DNA of 64,000 nucleotides from Paludisphaera mucosa. GTDB taxonomy: Bacteria > Planctomycetota > Planctomycetia > Isosphaerales > Isosphaeraceae. The DNA is taken from assembly GCF_029589435.1 (NCBI RefSeq), contig NZ_JARRAG010000001.1, positions 1,540,808-1,604,807 of the forward strand, written 5' to 3'. The notes below the pieces were generated by a model that had not been told where the DNA came from, searched no databases, and was given only the letters and a program-made list of their open reading frames with translations. Of this stretch, positions 54,558 to 62,942 are shown piece by piece; position 1 is the first letter of the stretch, and the number at the start of each line of letters is the position of its first letter. The translations under genes were made by a program, and so were the position numbers.

Positions 54558-54953
54558 ATGAAGAGCCTAGAGCCCACCGGAGTTTCGCGCGTCCTGATCG
54601 TCGAGGATAACCGCGACACCGCCGACACCACGGCCATGCTCCTTCGTATGCACGGCTTCGACGTTGCGGTCGCGTACGACGGGAAGACGGCGCTCAGGAC
54701 GGCCAAGGGCTACGACCCCGACGTCGTGCTCCTCGACCTCTCGCTGCCCGATATCGACGGCTACGCCGTGGCCGAGAGCCTGCGGAAAGAGGGCCTCGAC
54801 CGCGCCTCCTTCATCGCGGTCTCCGGTCACGCGCCCGACGAGGAGGCCTGGGCTAACACCTGCTTCTCGGACCACCTGGTCAAGCCGGTGGGCAAGGACG
54901 CCCTGGTCTCGCTGCTCGCGCGGGTCCAGGTCGAGAAGTCCTGCTCGCGCTGA
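54558..54953 (+). CDS. Single-domain response regulator (receiver only)
   Basis: This is a 131-residue CheY-like receiver: VLIVEDNRDTADTTAMLL opens it, D60 in VLLDLSLPDIDGY is the phospho-acceptor, and FIAVSGHAP and HLVKPVGKDAL supply the Thr/Ser and Lys positions. No output domain follows. ATG 54558 has AGGAG eight bases upstream, so an in-frame upstream extension is not used. It lacks an adjacent kinase and probably takes part in a phosphorelay with a distant kinase such as a hybrid one. Confidence 0.92.
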   Translation: MKSLEPTGVSRVLIVEDNRDTADTTAMLLRMHGFDVAVAYDGKTALRTAKGYDPDVVLLDLSLPDIDGYAVAESLRKEGLDRASFIAVSGHAPDEEAWANTCFSDHLVKPVGKDALVSLLARVQVEKSCSR

Positions 54954-54977
54954 GCCTTCTGACGACGCCCGGGCGCG

Positions 54978-57900
54978 TCACCAGGCGACGTAGAGGTCGC
55001 TCACTTCCAGGTCGCCGGCGTCGACGTCGCTGTTCAGGCCGACGCTGATCTTCCGCACCAGGCCCCGGTCCAGCTTGCTGTTCGGATCGGGGGCGTTGGC
55101 GTTGCTGCGATCGAGGGCGTCGAGGTCCAGTCGGGTGACGTGCCACTCGCCGTCCGCGGGGATCAGGCTCGTCCCGTTGATGTAGCCGACGCCCGTTTCG
55201 CCCTCCCATAGGAAGAAGCGAACGTCGCCCGGGCGTTTGCTGCGGGCGCGGACGACGAGCGCCTGGGCCCCGATCAGGTCGACCGAATTGGGCAGGCGGA
55301 AATAGGGATAGACCCACCGATCGGCCTTCGGTGCGTGCTCGCAGACCAGGTGCCAGCCGGCGGGCTTTGCGGCCTCCATTCGCATCTTGCCCCCCTGGCC
55401 GATATTGTCGGACCAGCGGTCGAGATCCTCGATCGGAAGCCTCTCCGAGCGGCCGAGATGGGCGAGCGCTTGTTCGAGCTTGGGCTCGCCGAGGAACGCA
55501 AGCGAGAGCCGGTCGCGTTCGGACTTCTCGCTTCGGGCCGTCACGAAGACGCGTAGGGGCGCGAAATCGGCGAACGCCCCCGCCGCGTCGACCTTCCATT
55601 CCACATCGACCTCCGAGCGAGGTCCGACCTGGACACGGCGGATTGGATCTCCGGAGTTCTTAGGACGCCCGATCTTCAGGCTGACGTCGAGCGTCTCGGT
55701 CGCGTCGCCCAGGTTGATCACCTCGACGACCACCGGCAGCACCGTAACGCCCGCCTTGAGGTGATAACCCATCGAAGTCGGCGTTGCGACCGCTGGGTCG
55801 AACCGGTGGCGGAGCACGATCGGCGAAGGCTCGGCCCTGGCCACCCTGACGAGCCCCGGGTTGAGCCCCTTCGCCCGGGACTGCGGTTCGATCAGGGGGG
55901 CGATCGTCGCGGCGTCGAACCAGGCGAAAGCAAGGCCGTCATCGAGCGAGAAACGCCCGTCGCGGATCGGCGTGGCGCGGCCGTCGGCGGCCTCGACGCG
56001 GCTCGGGACCGCATCCAGCCGGATCGGCTCGCGCAGCTCGGCTTCAGGGGCGGTGGAGTAGAGGACCGCGACGGCCCGCGCGTTGTCGGCGAAGACCCGG
56101 GCGCGGGTGAGGCGCGGGTCGTCGCGGCGGAGGTCGCCGCGGTAGGACAGGCCCTTGAGTGCGTGGATCGCCTGGGCGTAGGCGGCCACGCTGCGCAGAG
56201 GGGTCGCGCAGCGGTCCATGACGCTGAAGTTGCTCGTGTTCTCCTCGTAAAACGGGTAGACGAACGTGAAGAACCGCTCGACGCCGCAGGCTCGCGCCTC
56301 GACGGCCTTCATGACGATCTGCGAGGCGCTCCCGCGGTCCTGGTCGGCCGGCGGACGTTCCGGTCCGCGCTTCCAGGGCCAGCCGCATTCCGTGATCCAG
56401 AGCGGCATGTCGCCGTGTCCCGAGGCCCGAAGCCACTCCCGGAAGCGAGCGTTGACGTCCTCGAAGGCCAGCGCAGGGCCGTAGTCGTGGAAGCTGAAAG
56501 CGTCGACGCGCTCCAGCATGCCGGACTCGACGCAAGTCCGCAGGAATTCCGGAGTGTAGTGCGACATTACGCCGCCCACGATCGGCGCGTGCGTCCCGGC
56601 CCTGCGGAGGCCGAACGAGACCGCCTTGCCATAGGCCGTGTACTGGTCGCCCGGCATATCCGCACCGAAGCTGATCTCCGGCTCATTCCAGATCTCGACC
56701 CCGCCCCAAAACCGGTCCCAGCGGCGGCCGACCGCCTGCCAGGCGGCGGCCGTCGCCGGCAGGTCGCGGGGATACTTGCCGACGCGCCCCGCCCACGCGG
56801 GGGCGTCGTGGCTGATCTCCAGGATCGGAATTCCGGCGCGATGATACGACTCGCGGAGCCTCTCGAACCGCGCGCCCGATTGCCAATCCCAGCGATCGAC
56901 GGCGGGCTCGATCGCCCCCCACGTCAGGCGCTCGCGCATCATGGCGAAGCCGGCTCCCTTTGCGAACGCGACCAGCTCATCGCGGGCCTCATCGTCCTGG
57001 ACGAGCCACGACAGTCCGGCGTCCATCGCGAAGAATGGGTCGGGCGTCCCGTCGGGCTTCGGAAGCGCGAGCACCCCGAACCGCTGCGAGGTCGACGGAA
57101 ATTCGATCTCGTGATACCCCTGTGGGAAGGCCCGCTCGATGCGGACGCCCCCCGCCGCGGCCACGGCCTTCCCTTCCGTCTCCTCGGAGCCCCGATAATC
57201 GCGGACCCGGTAATCCAGAGGCTCCCCGGCGAGCGTTCCCGATCGTTTCCATTCGAGGGTCGCCGGCGCATCGGGCGCGACGTGGAAGGTGCTCGGGGCG
57301 ACCGGTTCCAGCGAGGGGGCTTCGAGGGGAACCGCAAGGAGGGCCGTCGACATCAGGAGGAGGAAGGTCATGGCGTCTCGGGGGTTGAAGGAGCGAGCGG
57401 GGAGGTGAAGCGAGGTCCTCGTTCTTCGAGGCGGGATCGGGATGGCGGCTTGCGAAGTTCGCTCGCCACGGACGACCTTCGCTCCCTCACCGGTCAGGCG
57501 GTTATACCAGTCGGAAGGGAGGCCTTCGAACGTCAGGAAACGGCCTGGGCGGGGCGGTTCGTTGGTCACCTTGTAGACAGCCGTCCCCTCGTCCACCTCG
57601 TCGAACATTGCAACGCAAGCACTCGACGCACCGAGGCCTGCAAGCTGGTGGAATTGCTTCCAGTAGAACGCCCCGCCGCGGCCGGGGATCGACGACGAGC
57701 CCGAGGGCCGACGCGTCAGGTTGTCCCAGCCGAATCCAGGGTAGACGACAGGAAGCCAGAAAACGCCGTGGGCCTCGCACAATGCCTTGTCGTCCCGCCA
57801 CCAGCCGGTGGAGGCGTGCACCAGGCCGTCCTCGTCCCGGCTCCAGTTTCCGATGTTCCAGGGCGAATAGGCGTCGAACCGCAGAACGAAAGCCCGCCAG

Positions 57901-58685
57901 TCGGCCGGCGCTTCGCGCCAGTTCCAGTCGCCGCCTCCCATAAGATAGGCCTGAAGAGGGCCCTCGGCCTTGAAGAAGTCGATCAGGCGGTCGGCCCACG
58001 AGGGCGTCATACGGTTGCTCGCGTTGTCGCGGTAGAAGCCCCAGACCTGGACGACCGGCTTCCCGGCTTCATGCAGGTAACCCGGGCGTTCGACGACGCG
58101 CTCGGCGACGAGCCGCCTCCATTCGGTCGTCAGCAAGTCGAAGATTGCGTCGGCGGGCATGCCGGCGAGGTCGAAGGAAATGGCCCAGCCGCGACCTGTT
58201 TTCTCGGCGGCTTTCGCGACCGACTCCAGCACCCGTCGTCGCGACGCTTCTCGGTCGGCGAAGGGACCGCCAGGCAGGTCGACGAAGAAATGTTGGAGAA
58301 ACGCGCCATCGATCCCGTAGGTCCGCATCCACTCGAAATGTCGTAGCACGGTCCGAGGGGTCGCAGCGCTGAAAAGCCTAGACGGCTTGCCGTCGGGAAG
58401 GACGAAGCCGGGCGCCGCAGAGGTCGCCTCGCCGCCGAGTTCGGCGACGTCGGGCCACATCTCGAAGGTCAGATCCTGCTCGTCGAGCCGGTCGACCCGA
58501 CGACTCCAATGAACCCAACCGCCACCGTCGGCGTCGCCTGGACAGCGGAACCATCCCTGATAACCGCAGAAGACCTTGCCCCGGATGGTCGAGGCGTCGA
58601 CGGGAGTAGCGACGGGCTCTTCGGCCCGAGAAGCGGTCGAGAACAGAGACAGGGCGAGGACCGCCACGAGGCGCTTGGTCCGCAC
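54978..58685 (-). CDS. Double glycosidase: GH71/99-like domain fused to a GH clan-A domain
   Basis: This is one 1235-residue frame. From GTG 58685 (AAGGAT eight bases upstream) a signal peptide leads into a GH71/99-like domain (residues about 30-405; GKVFCGYQGWFRCPGD, then YGIDGAFLQHFF). Residues about 406-438 are Arg/Pro-rich and look like translated spacer DNA. At Met439 a second hydrophobic signal-like segment begins (MTFLLLMSTALLAVPL), followed by a clan-A barrel with E668 in EIWNEPEIS and E766 in WITECGWPW, then a beta-rich C-terminal half. Both parts look secreted. The simplest reading is two adjacent genes that lost the stop between them; a real fusion is also possible. Confidence 0.78.
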   Translation of the reverse strand: MRTKRLVAVLALSLFSTASRAEEPVATPVDASTIRGKVFCGYQGWFRCPGDADGGGWVHWSRRVDRLDEQDLTFEMWPDVAELGGEATSAAPGFVLPDGKPSRLFSAATPRTVLRHFEWMRTYGIDGAFLQHFFVDLPGGPFADREASRRRVLESVAKAAEKTGRGWAISFDLAGMPADAIFDLLTTEWRRLVAERVVERPGYLHEAGKPVVQVWGFYRDNASNRMTPSWADRLIDFFKAEGPLQAYLMGGGDWNWREAPADWRAFVLRFDAYSPWNIGNWSRDEDGLVHASTGWWRDDKALCEAHGVFWLPVVYPGFGWDNLTRRPSGSSSIPGRGGAFYWKQFHQLAGLGASSACVAMFDEVDEGTAVYKVTNEPPRPGRFLTFEGLPSDWYNRLTGEGAKVVRGERTSQAAIPIPPRRTRTSLHLPARSFNPRDAMTFLLLMSTALLAVPLEAPSLEPVAPSTFHVAPDAPATLEWKRSGTLAGEPLDYRVRDYRGSEETEGKAVAAAGGVRIERAFPQGYHEIEFPSTSQRFGVLALPKPDGTPDPFFAMDAGLSWLVQDDEARDELVAFAKGAGFAMMRERLTWGAIEPAVDRWDWQSGARFERLRESYHRAGIPILEISHDAPAWAGRVGKYPRDLPATAAAWQAVGRRWDRFWGGVEIWNEPEISFGADMPGDQYTAYGKAVSFGLRRAGTHAPIVGGVMSHYTPEFLRTCVESGMLERVDAFSFHDYGPALAFEDVNARFREWLRASGHGDMPLWITECGWPWKRGPERPPADQDRGSASQIVMKAVEARACGVERFFTFVYPFYEENTSNFSVMDRCATPLRSVAAYAQAIHALKGLSYRGDLRRDDPRLTRARVFADNARAVAVLYSTAPEAELREPIRLDAVPSRVEAADGRATPIRDGRFSLDDGLAFAWFDAATIAPLIEPQSRAKGLNPGLVRVARAEPSPIVLRHRFDPAVATPTSMGYHLKAGVTVLPVVVEVINLGDATETLDVSLKIGRPKNSGDPIRRVQVGPRSEVDVEWKVDAAGAFADFAPLRVFVTARSEKSERDRLSLAFLGEPKLEQALAHLGRSERLPIEDLDRWSDNIGQGGKMRMEAAKPAGWHLVCEHAPKADRWVYPYFRLPNSVDLIGAQALVVRARSKRPGDVRFFLWEGETGVGYINGTSLIPADGEWHVTRLDLDALDRSNANAPDPNSKLDRGLVRKISVGLNSDVDAGDLEVSDLYVAW

Positions 58686-58826
58686 GACGAGATCCTTAGC
58701 GATCCGGCGGTCGCGGCACCCTTATCGAGGAGGCTCGAGCCACGCCCCGCGGCCCGCATCGTAAGTCCGGCCGGGGGGCGGGGCAAGCGTGTCCCGGCTC
58801 ACGCGAGCCTAGCCGACTTCCTGCGC

Positions 58827-58856
58827 TTGATGCGTAACGGAGGCCCAGCCTAAGAT
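58827..58856 (+). promoter_or_regulatory. Promoter of the ABM-alcohol dehydrogenase operon
   Basis: TTGATG (58827-58832) and TAAGAT (58851-58856) are 18 bases apart, ending 36 bases before the ATG at 58893. The -10 hexamer is the one seen at three other sites here. Confidence 0.45.
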
Positions 58857-58892
58857 ATCCGCCTGATCCTTGATGTCTCGGGAGCGCCGTCC

Positions 58893-59198
58893 ATGTTCGT
58901 CGTGATCGCCAACATCCAGGTGAAGCCCGAATCCATCGAGGCCTTCCGCGAGGCGTGCGTCGAGAACTCGCGAGGGAGCATCCAGGAGCCGGGCTGCCTG
59001 CAGTTCGACGTCCTGCAACAGCAGGACGACCCCACGAAGTTCGCCCTGTTCGAGATCTACCGTGGGCCCGACGATTTCGCCGCTCACAAAGAAACGTCGC
59101 ACTACGCCGCGTGGGCCGAGAAGGCCGCCGCGATGCAGGCAGGCTCGCGATCCTCTGCGAAATTCCACAAGGTCTTCCCCGTCAACGCCGCCTTATGA
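58893..59198 (+). CDS. Antibiotic-biosynthesis-monooxygenase (ABM) domain protein
   Basis: This is a 101-residue ferredoxin-like dimeric fold. MFVVIANIQVKPESIEAFRE opens the domain; EPGCLQFDVLQQQDDPTKF and HYAAWAEKAA are standard parts, with the His of the active-site cleft. Related proteins (LsrG, YgiN) act on quinones or on signalling compounds without cofactors. ATG 58893 follows GGGAG by eight bases. The stop overlaps the start of the alcohol dehydrogenase gene (ATGA), so the two proteins are translationally coupled and probably work on the same compound. Confidence 0.88.
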   Translation: MFVVIANIQVKPESIEAFREACVENSRGSIQEPGCLQFDVLQQQDDPTKFALFEIYRGPDDFAAHKETSHYAAWAEKAAAMQAGSRSSAKFHKVFPVNAAL

Positions 59199-60349
59199 AC
59201 TTCGAGTTCGCGACAGCCGGCCGGATCCTTTTCGGATGGGGGGCGTTCGAACAGACGCCCGCCCTGGCGAGGTCACTCGGCCGCACGGCTCTGCTCGTCC
59301 TGGGTCGAGAGGGCCGGCACGGCGAAGCCCTGGCCGGCCTGCTCGCGGGGCGAGGCGTCCGCAGCTTCAGCTTCCACGTCGACGGCGAGCCCAAGGTGCG
59401 GACCGTCGAGACCGCGGTGGGCCTGGCCCGGGCCGAAGGCTGCGACCTGGTCGTCGCCGTCGGCGGCGGCAGCGTCATCGATGCCGGCAAGGCCGCGGCC
59501 GGAATGGCGATGCAGCCCGGGAACGTCCTCGAATACCTGGAGGTCGTCGGCGACGGACATCCCCTGACCGCCCCTGCGTTGCCGTTCATCGCCGTCCCCA
59601 CGACGGCCGGCACCGGGGCCGAGGTGACGCGCAACGCCGTCCTCGACGTCCCTGAGCGCCGTGTGAAAGTGAGTCTCCGGCACCCGAGCCTGCTCCCCCG
59701 CGTCGCGGTCGTCGACCCGGCCCTGACGCTGACCCTTCCGCCCGAGATCACCGCGTTCACCGGGATGGACGCGCTGACGCAGCTCATCGAACCTTTCGTC
59801 GGCCTCGCCGCCAATCCGATGACCGACGGCTTCTGTCGCGAGGGGATCGCCCGTGCGGCGCGGTCGCTGGTCGTCGCCTACCACGACGGCTCGAATCGTG
59901 ATGCGCGTGAAGACATGGCGGCGGCCTCGCTGCTGGGGGGCCTGGCGCTCGCCAACGCCAAGCTCGGGGCCGTTCACGGCCTGGCGGGGGTTCTGGGCGG
60001 AACCTTCGGCCTCCCACACGGGGCCATCTGCGCCCGGCTTTTGCCGTTCGTCATGGACGCGAACATCACGCAACTCGAACGGGGATCAACCGATACGACG
60101 ACGCTGGAGCGTTACCGCGAAGTGGCGCGAATGCTCACCGGCGACTCTGGGGCCGGACCTCGGGACGGAGTCGAATGGGTGCGAAGTCTTTGCGCGGAGC
60201 TAGCCATTCCGCGTCTTGCCCTGGAAGACGCGGCCGAAGCGGATCTCGACTCCGTGATCGCCGGCGCCCAGCGAGCGAGCAGCATGAAGGGGAACCCGGT
60301 CGCCCTGTCGGACGACGACCTACGGGCGATCCTCCGATCCGCCGACTAA
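59195..60349 (+). CDS. Iron-containing alcohol dehydrogenase family protein
   Basis: This is a 384-residue group III dehydrogenase. NAD(P) is bound at GGGSVIDAGKAAA. PTTAGTGAEVTRNAV and GMDALTQLIEPF are conserved, and metal ligands lie in VHGLAGVLGGTFGLPHG. The His usually found in DALTH is Gln here, a feature of one subgroup that I recall. It may reduce an aldehyde or a maleylacetate-type compound produced by its ABM partner; no aromatic degradation genes are near. The gene overlaps the previous one by four bases. Confidence 0.9.
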   Translation: MNFEFATAGRILFGWGAFEQTPALARSLGRTALLVLGREGRHGEALAGLLAGRGVRSFSFHVDGEPKVRTVETAVGLARAEGCDLVVAVGGGSVIDAGKAAAGMAMQPGNVLEYLEVVGDGHPLTAPALPFIAVPTTAGTGAEVTRNAVLDVPERRVKVSLRHPSLLPRVAVVDPALTLTLPPEITAFTGMDALTQLIEPFVGLAANPMTDGFCREGIARAARSLVVAYHDGSNRDAREDMAAASLLGGLALANAKLGAVHGLAGVLGGTFGLPHGAICARLLPFVMDANITQLERGSTDTTTLERYREVARMLTGDSGAGPRDGVEWVRSLCAELAIPRLALEDAAEADLDSVIAGAQRASSMKGNPVALSDDDLRAILRSAD

Positions 60350-60458
60350 CGGATCGGACCGCGCCGGCGGCCGATTCAAGGCTTACGCCCCCTGCATCCG
60401 ATCTAGAGCTTACGTTGCATAAAAGCGCTGGATCCCCAACCCTGCGCGGTGCGCATGG

Positions 60459-62942
60459 ATGCGGAGGTGGGCGTTGGCGAGTGGGAAGCGCAGGATCGGG
60501 GCGGAACTCGCAATGGTCGCCCTCATCGTGGCGAGCCTGGGCGGGACCCTGCACCTCGTGGTCGTCATCCATCGGCGCAGCCTGAGTGCGGCGCGACTGG
60601 CGAAGGCGCTGGAGGTTGCGGCGCGGCCTGTCGTCGAGACGGCCCCCGCGCCGGCTCCAGAGCCGCCGAAAGTCGTCGCGGCGACGCTGAAGGCGGTGGA
60701 AAAACCGAAGCCCCCGCCTCCTCAGGCACCGGCGGAAGATCCGACGCCGAAGGCCCTGGCGCAGCTCAACGAGGCGGCGGCCCACGAGGCCGAGGAGGCC
60801 CGGCGACTGGATCGCGAGGTCGGCAGCCTGGAACAGGCTCGGCTGGCGGCGTCCGCCGAGGCCGAGAAGTGGCGGCGGCGGGAGATGCTGGTCAAGCAGC
60901 AGGTCGCCTTGCTCGACAGGCAGGCCCAGAAGATCGCCCGCGACGTCGACGCCTACGCGGCCCAGCGCGACGTCTTGGCCCGCGAACGCGACGCCCTCAA
61001 GGCGGCGGTCGCCAACGCCCCGGGGGAGGGGAGCTACGCCGTCTTGCCCTATCAGGGGGAAAACGGCACCTGGAAACGGCCGATCGTGATCGAGTGCAAC
61101 GCCGGCTCCGTCACGATCCGCCCCGACGGCCCGACGTTCAGCCTGCTCGACCTCTCGGGTCTCATCAATCCCCGGTCGAGCCCGGTCGTCGTGGCGATCG
61201 CTCGCGAGCTGCTGAAGATCCAGACGTCCGCATCCCCGGACGGATCGCCCGTTACGCCTTACTTCGTCTTCCTCGTCCGGCCCGACGGCATCCGCGCCTA
61301 CTACGAGGCGCGCGCCCGGCTGGAACCCCTGGGGATCGCCTTCGGCTACGAACTGGTCGAGAAGGACCTCAAAATCCACGTCCCCAACTTCGACGACGTG
61401 GACACCTGGGACGGCTCGCCCTCGATCGGCGTCAAGCCGTCCGGGCTGGTCGGCGCTGGTGCCGGACCAACTGGCGGGGGGAACGATAAGCCCGGAGGCT
61501 CTCCGCTTGCGAGTGGCGGGTTGTCATGGCCGGGTAGCGGCACGAGCCCCGGGCAAGGTGGGAACGACCGAGGCGGGGTGCTTGCGGGCGCATTCGACCT
61601 GCGCCGAGGTCAGGGAGCAGGGGATGGCGGCGGAGATGGAGTAGGCGGTGAAGGCGGGTCGCCCGATGAGTTCGTCTGGCCGTCGGGTCGCCCAGGGGCC
61701 GGCCCTGCCGGGTCTCCCGAGCACGGCGGCGGGTCGGCGGGCGGCGGAGGGCGTGGCAGGGCCGCTCTAGGCTCTGCAAGCGGTGGGCGGGGGTCGTTGA
61801 ACCCAGGTCGTCGCCCAGGATCCGGTACGGGATCAGGGGGATCCGCGCCGAATGGCGACGGGGCCGCGTTGGGCTCGGTCCTCGACCGACTGCCGGATTT
61901 CGAGCGATCCGGTGGCGGAGCCGATACGGGTGACGTCATTGGAGCCAAGCCCGGTGCCAACGAGCTAGGCGAGGGGGCCGGCACCGGCAACCTGCTCGGC
62001 GACGCCAGCGGCGGCCGCAGGCCGATCCGATCGACAGATGCGACGGGCGGCTCTCCGATTTCGGGCGGGACCGTCCCGGGACGATCCTGGAAGTCTGACG
62101 GCACCGGAAGGAGGTCGACAGGCGGGGCGGGCTCGCTCCCGACGGATCTCCAGCCCGCGCCACTGGCTGCGGCCCCTGCGACAGGGGCGGGAGGGGCCGG
62201 GGGCCTGATGTGGGGCGGCAGTGGCGGCGACGCTCCAACCGGTCCGCGAACGCCTCAGGAGGCCTCCGTGTCGGGCGTGAACGACGCATCGGCCGCGGGT
62301 GGCGCGGAGACGAGGGCGACCGGTGACGGCCCGGCCGGGAAACCGACGGGAGCGAAGGGGATAGTGCCGTCGTCACCCGCAGCGATCGCCGCGGCGAAGG
62401 CCGCCGCGAGATTGGGGATCGGCTCGTCTTCGTCATCTTCGGCCTCCACGACGAACGGGGCGGCTTCGCCAGGCCTGATGCTGGGGGCGGACCCGGACGC
62501 GGGGAGCCATGGCGGCGGTTCGGGGTCGGGCGGCGCGGCCCCGAAGTCGCCCTCGGACAAGGTGGAGATGGAGCCGCTGATCAAGGACCCGGACAAGAAA
62601 CGTCCGACGGCGATCGAGGTCCCGTTCGAGATCGTCCTGGCCTGCGGCGCCGACGGGGTGACGATTCAGCCGGGGGGTTACCGGATCACCAGCCAGGCGC
62701 TTAAAGACCGCAAGGGCGAGGACCTGCTGGTCCGCAACCTGGAGGCCGTCGCCTTGAAGCGAGCCGAGGTCGATCCCCTCATCCGGCCCAGGCCGCGGGT
62801 CAAGTTCCTGGTGGAGGACGACGGCGCGCCGAACTTCTGGGAGGCGCGTCGGCAGGTCCTGTTCTCGGGCCTCAACTGGCCGATGACGCTCCAGGTCGCG
62901 GGGGTCCAGAATCCCCGGCCCCTGGAACGGGGGACATGGTGA
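60459..62942 (+). CDS. Membrane-anchored Gly-rich protein with two copies of an unrecognised domain
   Basis: I do not recognise this 827-residue protein. A single membrane helix (about 14-38) is followed by a Pro/Ala stretch and a coiled coil (about 95-185). Domain copy 1 (207-310) holds RPIVIECNAGSVTIRPDG and FVFLVRPDGIRAYYEARARL. A linker of nearly 400 residues is rich in Gly, Ser, Pro and Asp. Domain copy 2 (about 713-827) holds FEIVLACGADGVTIQPGG and VKFLVEDDGAPNFWEARRQ. The copies share the pattern 'hydrophobic strand, Ala-Gly, V-T-I, P-x-G' and 'F-L-V, D-G, aromatic-E-A-R'. The domain should be outside the cytoplasm. Its stop codon overlaps the next gene's start. Confidence 0.8.
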   Translation: MRRWALASGKRRIGAELAMVALIVASLGGTLHLVVVIHRRSLSAARLAKALEVAARPVVETAPAPAPEPPKVVAATLKAVEKPKPPPPQAPAEDPTPKALAQLNEAAAHEAEEARRLDREVGSLEQARLAASAEAEKWRRREMLVKQQVALLDRQAQKIARDVDAYAAQRDVLARERDALKAAVANAPGEGSYAVLPYQGENGTWKRPIVIECNAGSVTIRPDGPTFSLLDLSGLINPRSSPVVVAIARELLKIQTSASPDGSPVTPYFVFLVRPDGIRAYYEARARLEPLGIAFGYELVEKDLKIHVPNFDDVDTWDGSPSIGVKPSGLVGAGAGPTGGGNDKPGGSPLASGGLSWPGSGTSPGQGGNDRGGVLAGAFDLRRGQGAGDGGGDGVGGEGGSPDEFVWPSGRPGAGPAGSPEHGGGSAGGGGRGRAALGSASGGRGSLNPGRRPGSGTGSGGSAPNGDGAALGSVLDRLPDFERSGGGADTGDVIGAKPGANELGEGAGTGNLLGDASGGRRPIRSTDATGGSPISGGTVPGRSWKSDGTGRRSTGGAGSLPTDLQPAPLAAAPATGAGGAGGLMWGGSGGDAPTGPRTPQEASVSGVNDASAAGGAETRATGDGPAGKPTGAKGIVPSSPAAIAAAKAAARLGIGSSSSSSASTTNGAASPGLMLGADPDAGSHGGGSGSGGAAPKSPSDKVEMEPLIKDPDKKRPTAIEVPFEIVLACGADGVTIQPGGYRITSQALKDRKGEDLLVRNLEAVALKRAEVDPLIRPRPRVKFLVEDDGAPNFWEARRQVLFSGLNWPMTLQVAGVQNPRPLERGTW
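61430..62560 (+). repeat. Gly/Ser-rich low-complexity linker coding region
   Basis: Codons for Gly, Ser, Ala, Pro and Asp dominate about 375 codons, in non-identical short runs such as GSGGSAPNGDG. There is no exact tandem repeat. It separates the two domain copies and is probably a flexible, surface-exposed spacer. Confidence 0.65.

Noticed and set aside
55761-58346. An 861-codon plus-strand frame opposite the glycosidase
   Set aside because: It has no recognisable domain and its composition matches antisense of GC-rich codons; catalytic motifs lie on the other strand.
61430-62560. Possible PE-PGRS-like or transposon repeat
   Set aside because: Gly-rich but without exact repeats or terminal inverted repeats; it is a linker between two related domains.
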